Below the pieces are notes generated by a model that saw nothing but the letters and a program-made list of their open reading frames with translations, ran no database searches and was not told the DNA's origin. A stretch of 64,000 nucleotides of DNA. It comes from Serilophus lunatus. Taxonomy: Eukaryota; Chordata; Aves; Passeriformes; Eurylaimidae. Made by a program: the position numbers and the translations under genes. The DNA is taken from assembly GCA_013399895.1 (NCBI GenBank), contig VXBA01002154.1:319462-383461 (forward strand), written 5' to 3'. Position 1 is the first letter of the stretch. The number at the start of each line of letters is the position of its first letter. This document shows positions 36,641 to 48,880 of this stretch, piece after piece.

Positions 36641-39600
36641 CTCTGCTATTCAACTTTTATATTGCAGCTAAGTTAGTACTTTTGATATTTCTAAGTTTTT
36701 TTTTTTTTTAAACATTTATGTAGAACACCACATAATTGCAGAAAAGATAATAGTCACATACCCTAGGGCTTGGTGTACACTTATGTTAAAAGTACAGCTT
36801 TTATTGGCAACTAAAGTAATAACCTTTCCATGTCAAATTGCTTTAAATTAAACTAAAAAAAAAAATGCTGGCTGATACCCACACTTAGTAATTGTCAAAC
36901 ATTAGCATAATGTGGAATACTAAAGCTGCTTAAATCTTGGGTTTAAAAATAATTATTTACTTAGGTAAATTCTCTATTCAAAAGCATAATATTAGGGTTT
37001 TTTTTGACACAGTTTCCTAGATGTATATGTTAAAATGCAGACCTGAGCTTGACATGGTATTGGGGCTGAATGTTACTGTGGTCTCTGAGACAAAAAAGGG
37101 GGATTATATACCTTTAGCTTATCCATCCATCATTGATCATCCTTGAAAGAAATGTTTTAAGAGGACACCTCTGAAGACAAAGGTGCTGTGGGCAACTTTT
37201 GGTGACCCAAGGACAGTGACTTGCAGTACCTGCTGATTGTACCCTGTGCTGCGCCCCTGAAGTGCACGCACAACGTTTCTCATGCTGGAAGACATCTGGG
37301 AGACGGGTGTCTCAGGTATGTGGGAATGCAAGTCCAAGGGCAGCAGGTCAGTGAAGTGTTTCATACAGGTGCATTTTACATTTGTGTTTCAGCACAAAAA
37401 TGGAGCCTATGTGGTGGGAACCATTCAAATTTCCAGTACAAGGCAGGAGAGGAAACAGTGCACTGTGAGATGTGGCTCTCAGGGCTGGCTGCTGCACAAG
37501 AAGGAAACTGGACCTACCAGGTGCCACAAGGACAGAAGTCCTTGTGTTCTTCTGCCTTTAGAGAGCCCTAGGCTCTGATGTGCTCAGCTTCAGGACTCCA
37601 ACCCCTTGCTAGGACTTCCCTGTGAAGTCCACCACAGCTCTGTGAGCCTACCAGTTCTTCCTCAGAAATACACTGATGTTTCATTGCAAGTTCAGCAAAA
37701 CCTATTTTAGGTTTTCTTAAAAATATCAGCAGTGCCCTTATTAGGATGGAAGTTTTTCTGGCAGCTTCCTGCCCCTTTGACTAGCAAGTTAGAAAGGGAT
37801 TGCCCTTCCCCTCTCCTTCAGGGACCAAGAAGCTCTGAGAAGCTCTTGTTGCCTTTTCAGCAACTTTCCAGGGCAGAAAAATGGAGTGATATCACCTGGT
37901 AACAAGAAACTTATGAACTTCAAGACAAAAGGGTAAACAATTGTTGGGAAGGGAAACACAAGGAAATGAGGGCTGAAAATTGGATATTTTTCACAGACTT
38001 GCCTAATATCCTATGTGTTTTAGACTGTAATTACAAATCTGATTATGAATTCATTTCCACACTGTTTCAATTCTTTAAAGCAGGAAAGTACATGATCTTC
38101 CTAGGAGAACCCCAGTGCAGTCCTACAGCAAATGCCTTCTCACCAGAACAGGTTGGAATTCTTCATAATTCTTGAACCACAGTGAGTAATTGCTGCTAGA
38201 TTCTCACGTACGTGTTGTCTTTTCTCCATTTAGCACCTCATTGCTCTTTTCTAGAGCTCTCCTTTCTCCACCTGTTCTACCTGATTTCTTTCCCCTGCTC
38301 TGCAGCCAGTGCTGCAGTTGTTGCCCCATTGCACCAAACAAAGAAGACTGAAGATGGACCAGGCAGAGGGCAGGTTACATAGAATTGCCCCTCAATGCCT
38401 TCATTTACTTGCACCTCAAATGACTCCATTGCAACCCATGAAGTTTTTGGTTCCAGGTTGTCATTGGCCATAGCAAATGCATGAAGGATCTTGATGGGTG
38501 AGTGCAGGTAACTCCCTCCTCAATCTCTTTCCACTTGAATGCATGAAGATGTTCTGGAATACATACTGGGCATGGGGACAATATTCCCTTCCCCAGAAGA
38601 TGTCCTTTGGGACACAACCCCACAATGCAGCTGCAAGTGATATCTGCCATGCTCTATTTGTTCCCCTCTCACCAGCATAGCATGCTGTGTACAGGCACAC
38701 TTTATGTCTTTAGGAAGCCTCATTAATTCACAAGATACATATTTTTTCCCCAAACAGTTTGTAACAGCTTCTTAAATGTGTAAACAGGCATTTTCAGATT
38801 TGTATTAAAATATTGACAAATAGATTTATGTTTCCATAGGATACTTTCCATATCTGGACAGACTGACACTACCTTACATGTACAGTTATTGCATGAATGA
38901 TATGTTAATGCATGAGAAGCCATTTACTTGAAACTGTTCAGAATGATTAAAGGCTTTAATTACAGCCCTGATTGAAACAAGGCATTTGGTAAATAGCAAA
39001 ATAGCAAATGCTATGCTATTCCGTTGCAAGCCTCTCTTGATGACAGTGGGGTTTGTCTCTGTTGCTTCTAGTATTGTTATATCACTCATCCAATTCTGAT
39101 GTTCAAATCCCACCTAAGAAATGGTAACAGTCTTCAATGCTTACCTGTGAAGAAGCTGTTGGAACTGCTGATTTATTTTTGATAACACTGCACAGTGCCT
39201 ATGCTGCAACAGAGGAATTAGTTATGGGACTGGGCTCACCACTGTACATGACATTTTCCAGGTCTTAGGTAGATGTACTCAGCATCTTGCATGAAACCAC
39301 GTCAATGCCTTTCAGCAGAATTTCTCAGGGCATTGTGATGTTTGTCTGGGAGATCAGTTTTCTCCTCCTTTGCAAGGGACTGTTGCCTCTGGTGGCAGAA
39401 ACGTTGGTTATATTTAGAGCCTCCAAGCAGCATCACGCAGAACACAAGCTTCAATGAACTTCAGCATCTTTCTGTCCAAGCATTTCGCATGCTCCTGAAT
39501 CTTCTGCACAAGAATTTTTTTCTTTATTTCTAATTTTAAACAGATCTTTCAGTTCAGAAATGTTGGGAAGTTGCTTCTGAATGCTAGAAATGGCTTGAGT

Positions 39601-42600
39601 GGGTCGCAAATGCTGGGAAGTCATCCTCCCTCCTTCTCTCTCCCGGTACTTTCTGGAGTTAGTATAGTAGTCCTGAATGAAGAAGCAAATCTTCTCTCTT
39701 CCGAAGCTCCTCATAAATGTGCTTGCAGTTAATATGAGTCCTTTTATATTCTCTTCCTTCAAATTCTTTGGATTAAAACAAATACCGTCTGGTTCTTTTA
39801 GCTCTTTTGATTATATATTCAGAACTATTGTGTATCCTGGAAAATGAATTCTTTTCAGTTTTCACTTTTCTTGACAACAAGCTGAAAAATTTCCCCAAAT
39901 GAAAATTTCCTGCAAAAGTCTTGGTTTGTTCCAAGACCCATTTTTCAAATAAGTAACGTTTTGATGAAAAAATGCCAACCTGTTCTACTTAACAACTGTT
40001 CGTAGAACTGACGAGAGAAAAACAAGGAATTGGAGAAAAAAAATTACCGAGTCTTTTATGTAGAGTTAATCTTTGAATATTCCTGTTGTTTCGGTAACAG
40101 ACAAGATGTTGGTACAAGTAGATGAATATTTAAACATTAGCATTGACACTGACTTATCTTCTTGATAACATATTGATCGTATTCTTTCTATAGAGATTAT
40201 TCTGAACTGCCCATAGAGTTCAGGAGCAGCTTAATGCTGGATGTTTTTGTGTTATTTCCTTAGAGGTTGGTTATACAATCTTTGCACAGAATAAACCCCC
40301 ATAGATGCACCTCAAATGCAAAATCCATCCATGTTTCTGCCTTTTATCATCACTAATGTGGGTGATTAGGTAGAAACATTGGCGTCGTGATGCAGTATTG
40401 GCTTAATATCTGTTATTCACTGCATTTAAAATGACCAATAGCTTTTCTTTTTACCAAGGCATCTGGAAGCTGATTTGGGCTGTCCTTCCTATGGAAAGGG
40501 GTGTTTTTCAGGCATCAAAATGATGCCTGAGAAGAGAGAAACTCTACAGCCCTTCCCACTGACACATATAAATGTGTCCAGACTTTTGGGAAGTCTCCGA
40601 AGGGGGCTGTGCTCACAAGGATGTCCCAGTGTGGGAGTTGATACCAGGTGAGGGGATGACTGCCAGGCAGTCACCACTGCTACAAAATCTAAAGCAATTC
40701 AAGTGTCCCACCTGGATTAATACAGGATCTGTGTTATATTAGTGGCACCAAATGAATTTTGCAGTGGATGGAGATCTATGGAAAGAGAAGTTCTAAAATG
40801 AAAAACATATTTATTGCAGTAGGATATGTGCTAGTGTCTTTCAAGAGATCTTTTTTTTAAAAAATGAACAGTACTAGGAAGGAAAAAAACATAAGTACAT
40901 AATAAATTATGATTTAGAGAAAAACACTCATTGACTTTTAGAGGAAGGCAGGATTTAATTTTCACTGTAGTTATTGAGGAATGCCTCTCACTGACACGAA
41001 GGAGGGAGGCAGAGAACACGGATCTGTGGGACAGTGGAGAGTTGTTAATACCATTAATATTTAAAGTTGACAGTATGTTTCGAGTTCTCCTTATAAATAG
41101 CTGCTTTTTGCAAGCCTTACAAAGTCATGTAAGTGCTCCAAGACACTAAGAATCTTCAAAGAATAAAGCCTCTCAATTCTCAGCTTCTCTTGCAGTTCTC
41201 AGTGTCAGGCAAGGGGGCTTATTCCAAGAAGTGTTCAGGGCAGTTGCAGTTTCGGGCTGTTGTAATTCATTTCACATTGAGGTTAGAGGTGTCAGTTCTT
41301 GGTGGGGCAGGCATCTCTTCTCCCCATCAGTGCTCTGGGGAACAAGCGGGTAGGTTTTCTGAAGCTGGGTAGTGTGGACTTCCTCAGCATGCAGGAATGC
41401 CTCCTCGCTGCTATCCCAAGCGGAACACAATCACAAAGTTCTGTTGGAAATCACCTATTAACCAGGACGTTTGTGGACTTCTCTGAACGTCAGCTTCAGG
41501 CAGTAGGAGAGACTTTGTGTCACGGGATTGCTCTAAATATAGTTCACCAAATTGTCTTCCTTGTCCAGGTTCCATACAGACATTTTTAGGTTTCAACCCA
41601 ATTAGGTCTACCTCTAATTTGAGCTCCATCCGTGAATGAACCCTATATTTGGAGTCGAACTGGAGATGTATGATACAATTATTGATAATACAGGGACCTG
41701 AAATTTGGACAGTGCCAGAATAAATGCATATATTGATCCAGGGTTGTTTTAAATTAAACTGGGTTCCCTTAAAATATTCATGAACTGAAAAGGGTCAGTT
41801 AAAAGCTTCAAGCTGTGAGATTTATAACAGACTTATCAAAGCAGATGCGTTTTGCATCATTTCTAACTTTTGACTGGTGAGAAGTTTAGATTTTTTTATA
41901 AATACATATACATTTTCTGTAGCAAATGTGTGTGTATATTTATATAGATATAATTTTTTTCAAATACATCCCCATATGCACCCTCACTCTCAGAACATTT
42001 TGCTTTTACTCTCCCGGCGTTTCAGTAACTTGCCTCAGCTGTGCGCCGCGTTGCCTTCCAAATGCAATGCATCATAAATTCATGATGGTTTGCCAAGTAA
42101 AAGAGGGCATTGAGCTCCTTTATGAAGAGGATTTTTTTGCAAACTGGACCTCATCTATATCCCAGTGGAATTTTCTGATGCTTCCCTATTACTGCCGTGC
42201 AAAACTTTTAGGGAGGATCAGACATCAAAAACGGTAATTAAAGTCCAACTTACTCCTCTTCAATATCTGTCTATCCTTTTCATTAGGGAGCAGAGACATA
42301 CCCTTCCTCTCCTATAACAGTCAGTTTAATCACCAGCCATCAGTGCTTCTGCTTCTCAGATTTCCAAATCTTCTGGATTGGAGGATATTGCTTGTGCTGT
42401 TGTGTGTCCCGTTAGGTGTATCTCTTGTTTAAGCCCCATACATACAGCTGGGCATTCCAAAACATTGGCACATATAAAATTAAGTGCAAAATAGCAGTTG
42501 CCAGGTGAACAGTTTGATTTTGTACTTAGAGCCTGGATGTCAGCAGTGGGTGTGGGCATTGCAACTGAGCTGGTTTCTGAGAGGAGTCACAGGGGACTGG

Positions 42601-45600
42601 GAAATTCTGAAATGTCTGAAGTAAGCCGTGTCTCTTTTAGAGATGTAATTTTTTATTTAAGTTCACAGAGTGAAATTAGCCTAAAGAGGTCTGTGCGTAG
42701 CACTGACCATCAAGCCCAGTTTGATACTGCAGGTCATGGCATTGCTGCAGTTGGCAGCATCTTCTGTACCAGGCTTACTGTACACAACACATACATGTCC
42801 TGCTCCTATGTAATCTGCTCTCTTCTGCTCATACCGCCCCAGATCACCACCTGAAAACCTCCTGCAAACAGAAAGCATGAGAACACAGCATGGCTGGCTT
42901 TTTTGTTGGTGATGTTTTGGTTTTGAGTGTTGGCAGAACTTCACTGCAATGGCTCTAATCAAGCACCTCGATGCTTCAGCTAAGTTTGAGTTGGAGGAAG
43001 TTTCTGAGAAGACTGGGGAAAGGAGAAACCTGCCTATAGCAAGTGGTAGACCTTGTTCCTAGAACTGCTTCAGTGCCTTATGGGAGACAAGCCATTCTGA
43101 AACCCATGCAACCCGTGGTAAGCCTGACCTCACACTTAAGCAAGCCTCACCTCACACTTGGCTATGTAAAGATCTCACAGACCTCTAAAACCAACTTTGA
43201 ACCTTAGGAATGGGGCTGGGAAAACTCTGAGCAATGCACCACTCTAAATTGTTATCTACATTGGTCTCAGAGGGAAATACATGATGCTTACAGAGTTCTT
43301 GTGTCTCCCTGCTTCAGGAGCCAAGGGAGCTGTTAGCACTGGCAGATGAGAGCTCACACAGAGTACAGCCGAGGAGTTTTCATTAGTCTGTGGACTCTGC
43401 TTTAATAACCTCTGATTTCATGTCCTCAGGAGCAGAGAAACTCCTGAAGCTCTTGCTGGGATGATGGGCCTTTGCAAAGATTTGGCTCTTCACAGTTATT
43501 CAAGCCTTGGAGGGGTAATTATGCTACAACTGACTCACAAGCAAGAGAAAGCTTGTAGGCTTTCAGCTGTCTTTAATTTTACATTAGACAAAAAGTGATA
43601 AAGAACTTGTTTTCTGTAATCTATGGATTTAACTTTGAATAGCAGGTGGTAAATGTTCCAACAAATATGTATATATATATCAAATCTGTGAATGCCCAAA
43701 TATTTACATCTTCAGCCAAACAAAGGCTGGAGACTCACGTTGCCTGAGGGGAAGATTGTTTTAGAGAAACAGGTTGAAAGGAAATCAAAAGTGGGAATTA
43801 CAAATCTTCTTTCAGAAATGAGGGGTTGTGGTAGAGAGGAATCATGTTCCTGATAGATCGCTGGCTTAGAGAGCTAAAACGGCTTGTGAAAAGGGGTGTC
43901 CCGTTGTCTTTTGGGCCATGGCCTTGTTTCTTTGAGTACTGTGCACATTTGAATTGAAGTCTGTACAAGGAGCACGCCAACATTAGTCAAAGTTTGTACC
44001 AGCTTTCCCAGCATGGGCTGTCAATCTGGTTATATGGCAAGGGGATATGATCTGTAGCTGATGTATTTGTGTTAGATGGCAACACTAGTAAGTCTATCAG
44101 CTCTCCATCACTAGGGTTGGAAACTGTAGGAACATCAGTGGATTTAATGGTGGTCCATGAGCTCCAGAATTTCGGGAACTCTCACATTTGTAGTGTAAAG
44201 CCCAACAATAGGGAGACATGGACTTTCTGCTTTTCACACTGGTCTGCCGTTTACAATCTAGGAAAGGCGAAAATGATGATGTGTAGTGTTCACCAGGTGG
44301 CTGCCAATCAGAGCTAAAAGTTCCATATAGTGAAATTTGTACACATGTCCGGTCTTTTATTGAATCTTACAGGTTTCTGTTGCACTTGAAATTGGGAAAA
44401 TATGAGTAACCATCAGTACTTAATTTCACATTTTTTATGTTCCCCTTATGTTTTGAGCCAGGGAGACCAAAGGTTCTAGTTAATCTCTATTGTCCACTTA
44501 CCTTGTATGTAATTTCTTTTGTAGTAGACAATCCAAGTTCTTTTCAGCTCTTCACATAAGATTTTTTGCACAATTTTGATGATTCTATCACTCACCTATT
44601 AACTACTTCCATGTAATACAGTGTGCTAGCCTGTAACACAGGTTCTGGTCCACACACTGGAACTATAATTCACCAAGTTTTGTGGTGAAAGTTTTTCCCA
44701 AAGACTGTGCATCATATGCAGAACTTCAGTTGGACTTACAGAACTCATCAATATATTTTCCAACTGAAAACCTCCCTGATTTTCTTCAAATAGTGTTGCA
44801 TGTCTCTGTTGCCAGATTATTGCTGCAGAGGACAAAATGTTGTGTGTCTGTGCGCTGGTGGGAATTCTTAATATGCAGGAAGGTTTTCTAGAATGTCAAG
44901 AAAAATACAGTTAGTATATGAGGCACAAGGGTTAAAGACTGCCTTTGACCTTTGCTTGTGAGCTGCTTACAAGAAGCTGGAACCAGACAGCACTGCAGTG
45001 CCGAAGCAGTGCAGAAATAAGGCAAGTGCAGGACAAATGCCAGGACAAACAGGTATACTTTGCTATGCTTTGGATGTGTTCAGTGACAGATGCTGAAGCT
45101 TGGGGGATTGCATGGGTATGTGTCACCTGTCATGAGCTGCAGATAGATCCAGACCTTTTTTAAAGAGTTAGGGAGATGCAGGCAGGCGCAATACTCAAAG
45201 GCAGAAGGAGGAAAACAGTGAAGAATGTCACCTCTCCTCCCTCCACAGCTGATGCAGCCATTCCTGTGCATCAACACATGCTAAATCTCTCTCATCCAGA
45301 CTCCCATCACCTTTTACCTTCTTTGCTGTTACCTTTTAGTCTTGGACACAAGTTGCTGATTTTCCTATTCAAGGCTCTTATTCATCTACCCTGATCTATG
45401 TGGTCATCAGTGGAATTCCACCATTCCACCAGTAGATAGAGACGGGGCTTTTTTTGCTGACTTAGTGTCATGGTGTTGAGGCTTCCTTGTATGTTGGTTG
45501 AGCACTCTGTAATAATGTACAAGCCTCCTTTTCTTCCTCCAGCTCCTTCCCTTGTTTCCATGCTTGCAAAAATAGTTATGGCATGAGTTAAGGGTTACCC

Positions 45601-47794
45601 ACCCATTTCCAACCAGGAATGATTGACACAACTCTTACAGTACTCACACCTGGTGTTTCTTGACCAGTATGGCTGAGGAAATAAAGAATGTGTTAGTGAT
45701 CCAGACATAAAAGTAGGAGTTTGCATCACATAAAATAAACTTGGACATCATTTACAGGCCCTGTCACATGGAGAGGATTCTGAATAGCTTGAAAGAAGAG
45801 AAAAAGTAGATTGAAAAATGAAATGATTAATTGTTGTACTCCTTGAAGTACAGCAAGTAGAAAAGGAATCTGTGAAGTTAAAGGGACATTGATTTTTTTT
45901 TTTTTTGGAATGAGATTCTAATGTATCTGTAGCTTCATGAAAAGAAAGATAAAAACATTGTGTAATTCAGTTTTTCAGTTTGCTATATTTTACCATATGA
46001 TTGAGTTTAAATGTATTGGTATATTGGATATGTTTTTTCCATTTAAAAAGCTCTTGTAAATGAACTATTTATTTACATGAAAGAAAAGGATTCCCAGTGC
46101 AGCCCACAATGCTTCTCCCTCCAAGCTTGCCTTGAAAGAAGTTTGCCTTTTCATATTTGGCTCTAGCTTTCAAAGTCCTCAAAATGAGAAGAAAAAAAAA
46201 AAGTATTCTTAAAACTAAATAAAACATATATATCAGTATTTCTGGCTGAATGAATGAGCACTTCCCCTGAATAGACCTATTTGAATGGCTACTCAATGTT
46301 TTGTAAGGAAAGTATATTAAAAAGTTGAAACAGCCTGCTGAATGAGGTGAGGGAAAGAAACAAAATATAAAATGTGTCATGTGAAAAAAGAGCCCCTTAT
46401 CCAAGAAGATCTTGGTAAAACTTTAAATGGAAAAGTGACACTCATCAGACGATTTCTATATCATCTGCACTGAATAATTTACTTTTGGGTGAGATTCACT
46501 AACATCATTGCAGAGGAAGTGTAATTGAAAATTATGAAAGCTATATCTTTATTGTGTATTACAGCACATGCCTTTGATATGGCGTTATGTCTGCCACAGC
46601 GAGAAGTGTTTCTCAGAAAAAGTCAAATCTCTGGGACAGATTCTTGGTGGTGTAAATTGGTGTTACTGCTCCGACAGCATCCTACGTGAGCAATCTTCTG
46701 CCTGTTTCTTACATGGATAGAGCTAGGGAAGAGCTCTGCTATTTTGTTTATTTATAATGGACAGCTCCAATGAGATTTTAAAACTTCAGGGTCTTCTGCT
46801 CAAAGTTTTTATAAATATTTTTTTCTCAGTGCAATTTAAGCCTCGTTAATGATCACTATACAGTGTCACAGGTCTTCGTGGCACTGTGTACATCCTTGAT
46901 CTAAGCAGCCTGTTATTCAAGGTCTTGACTGTGCACTGGCTTTGATAGCAGGGACACTTCAGCTTCAAAAGGTGCTTCAGAAGTAAGAGTCAGAGTAAGA
47001 GCCGATCTGAATACAGAACTGGTGTCTAAATCAATGAAGATATGCTGGCTAAGGACTTGCTAAATATCTTTCACAGTGTAAAATGGCAAGTCCAATGTAC
47101 TTCTTTAATTCCTCCAAGAGCATCTGAATGGCTAAGGCCCCATCCCCAGGTACCTTAGAGAAATTCCCCTCTTGCCAAAGGTTGGCAGAAAGGGGTAATG
47201 CTGGTTTAAGGCACTTAAATGATGTTTGAGCAAAGTGTTTAACCCTGACCACACGTGGCTGGGTGAGCTCTGGCTAGGCAGGCCCCCAGTGCCCCAGGAG
47301 AGCGGCCACCAGCTCCTCCAAGCTCAGCAGTTTCTCAAATGACTTGTGCTGGTGGAGAAAGTCTGCCCAAAGTAGAACACCATGAGTGACATTAGCATTC
47401 GGAGAGCATCTGTTCACCCATCCCCAGTTAGCGTATGACTGTCAAACTGAGACACACGTCTATTCCCAATCCAACTCCTTAACCCCTGCTTTGCCTACCC
47501 TACTGCCACATCTCCCAGGGCCGTTTCTCATGGGAGGGGCAGGCCAGTGCTGTGCTCATCCATAGCCACATGAATTAATTATAAAGGCCTGATTACCGTA
47601 TTAGAAAGCATCTTGCTTGCCAGTGCAAAGAGAGTATGACCAACCCCCCCATGGACAGCTCTTTGATGTACCATATATCTGCCTTTCTTGGCCATGCGCC
47701 CTACTCTTTTCAGGGATGTGGTTTTACTATTCTGAAGAAGAGGTGGGAATGTTGGCAGCTTCAGAAGCTAGGAGGTATTACCAACCATCAGTGA
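36641..47794. other. Intergenic sequence, no gene recognised
   Basis: Eleven kilobases of mostly AT-rich sequence. Open frames are short and have no recognisable motif. A degenerate palindromic element may lie at 46633-46690. Confidence 0.45.
46633..46690. mobile_element. Possible fossil of a palindromic archosaur repeat
   Basis: ACAGATTCTTGGTGGTGTAA followed by TTGGTGTTACTGCTCCGACA resembles half of the palindromic element also seen at 60306-60412. It is heavily decayed. Confidence 0.3.
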
Positions 47795-47940
47795 AAATCT
47801 GTGAGGGTGGTATAAGGAGCTGGACTCAATGAAGTGCAGGTTTTTTTCTGACTTCTTTGTGTGAGTCTTGGCCAAACAAAGGCCAGCAACTCCTTTCGTA
47901 GTCCGTGTGAAACAGTGGTCCAGGAAGCAGAATAGCACAC
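47795..47940. repeat. 146-bp perfect tandem duplication, unit 1
   Basis: The unit runs from AAATCTGTGAGGGTGG to GAATAGCACAC. It is followed immediately by an identical second unit with no mismatch found by eye, including a shared T7 run. Confidence 0.95.
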
Positions 47941-48086
47941 AAATCTGTGAGGGTGGTATAAGGAGCTGGACTCAATGAAGTGCAGGTTTTTTTCTGACTT
48001 CTTTGTGTGAGTCTTGGCCAAACAAAGGCCAGCAACTCCTTTCGTAGTCCGTGTGAAACAGTGGTCCAGGAAGCAGAATAGCACAC
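47941..48086. repeat. 146-bp perfect tandem duplication, unit 2
   Basis: An identical copy of 47795-47940. Flanks differ on both sides, so there are exactly two units. Minus-strand open frames across it simply repeat the same peptide. Confidence 0.95.
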
Positions 48087-48140
48087 CAGCATTTCCAGAA
48101 GTTACTGGTACTCCTCCACAAAGGGCAGTGGCACAAAGCA

Positions 48141-48161
48141 CCTTTTTTTTTTTTTTTTTTA
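48141..48161. repeat. Poly-T tract
   Basis: About 20 consecutive T shortly after the tandem duplication. Confidence 0.85.
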
Positions 48162-48640
48162 ATGTGAGTTTCCATGTCTCCTTAGTGCGAATTCCTTTTC
48201 CATGGCTGACAGAAATCCTAATCTGTCCTCCTGTCCTGAAGAGTGTGTGTGTATAGATAAGTAGAATTTGAATGTTAATTAAAATTTGTGTAGTACTTCA
48301 GAAAACCTTGTGCAGCTGTTACCTCTTTGGAAGAAAGGACAGTGGTTTTTTTTATTTTTAAGTGGAGGTTGGTTTTTATGAACTCATCTTACTGCCTCTG
48401 TGTTGGAGATAACTCTCTGTGATCATTTGCCAAGAGATACTACACAGTAACCACAGGGTTTGCTGTGCTTCCCACCATAGCGTGCTGGTTTCCCCAGGAG
48501 CTCAGAGCAGGATCAGGACCTGTGGTATTGATCCAGGGAGGGTTTTTGTTTCCAATATCCTTTCAATGGCAGTCATTGACAGTCCTGTGAGACATGCATC
48601 ACAGGCTTCATCCCTAGGCCAGCAAGGATGTTCAATTAGC

Positions 48641-48880
48641 GGCTGGCCTTGTGGTGGAGTATTGGACTGAAACCCTCAGGGATGCAGGTTTGACTGTACA
48701 AAGGCCCCTTGTGTGACCCTGGGCAAATGCCTTAATCTCTCTGCTCATGTGGCCATCTGCATCCTACCGAGATGCTTGGGTAGGTTCTGGCACACTTTTT
48801 CCCTGATCTTGTTTTCAGCTCTTGTGGTGCAACTGTGTTGTGAATATCAGTACTTAGAAAGGTGCATTGCACGCTATGCT
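48641..48880 (+). mobile_element. MIR-like tRNA-derived SINE fossil
   Basis: A tRNA-like head with an A-box-like stretch (GTGGTGGAGTATTGGACT) and a B-box-like GGTTTGACT leads into TGTGTGACCCTGGGCAAATG and CCTTAATCTCTCTGCTC. This matches the MIR/CORE-SINE pattern (GTGACCTTGGGCAAG then CTTAACCTCTCTG). A later GTACTTAGAAAGGTGC fits the SINE's 3' part. Confidence 0.65.

Noticed and set aside
47788..48141. Minus-strand frames with a repeated peptide
   Set aside because: The repetition is caused by the 146-bp DNA duplication. There is no start context, splice signal or known domain.
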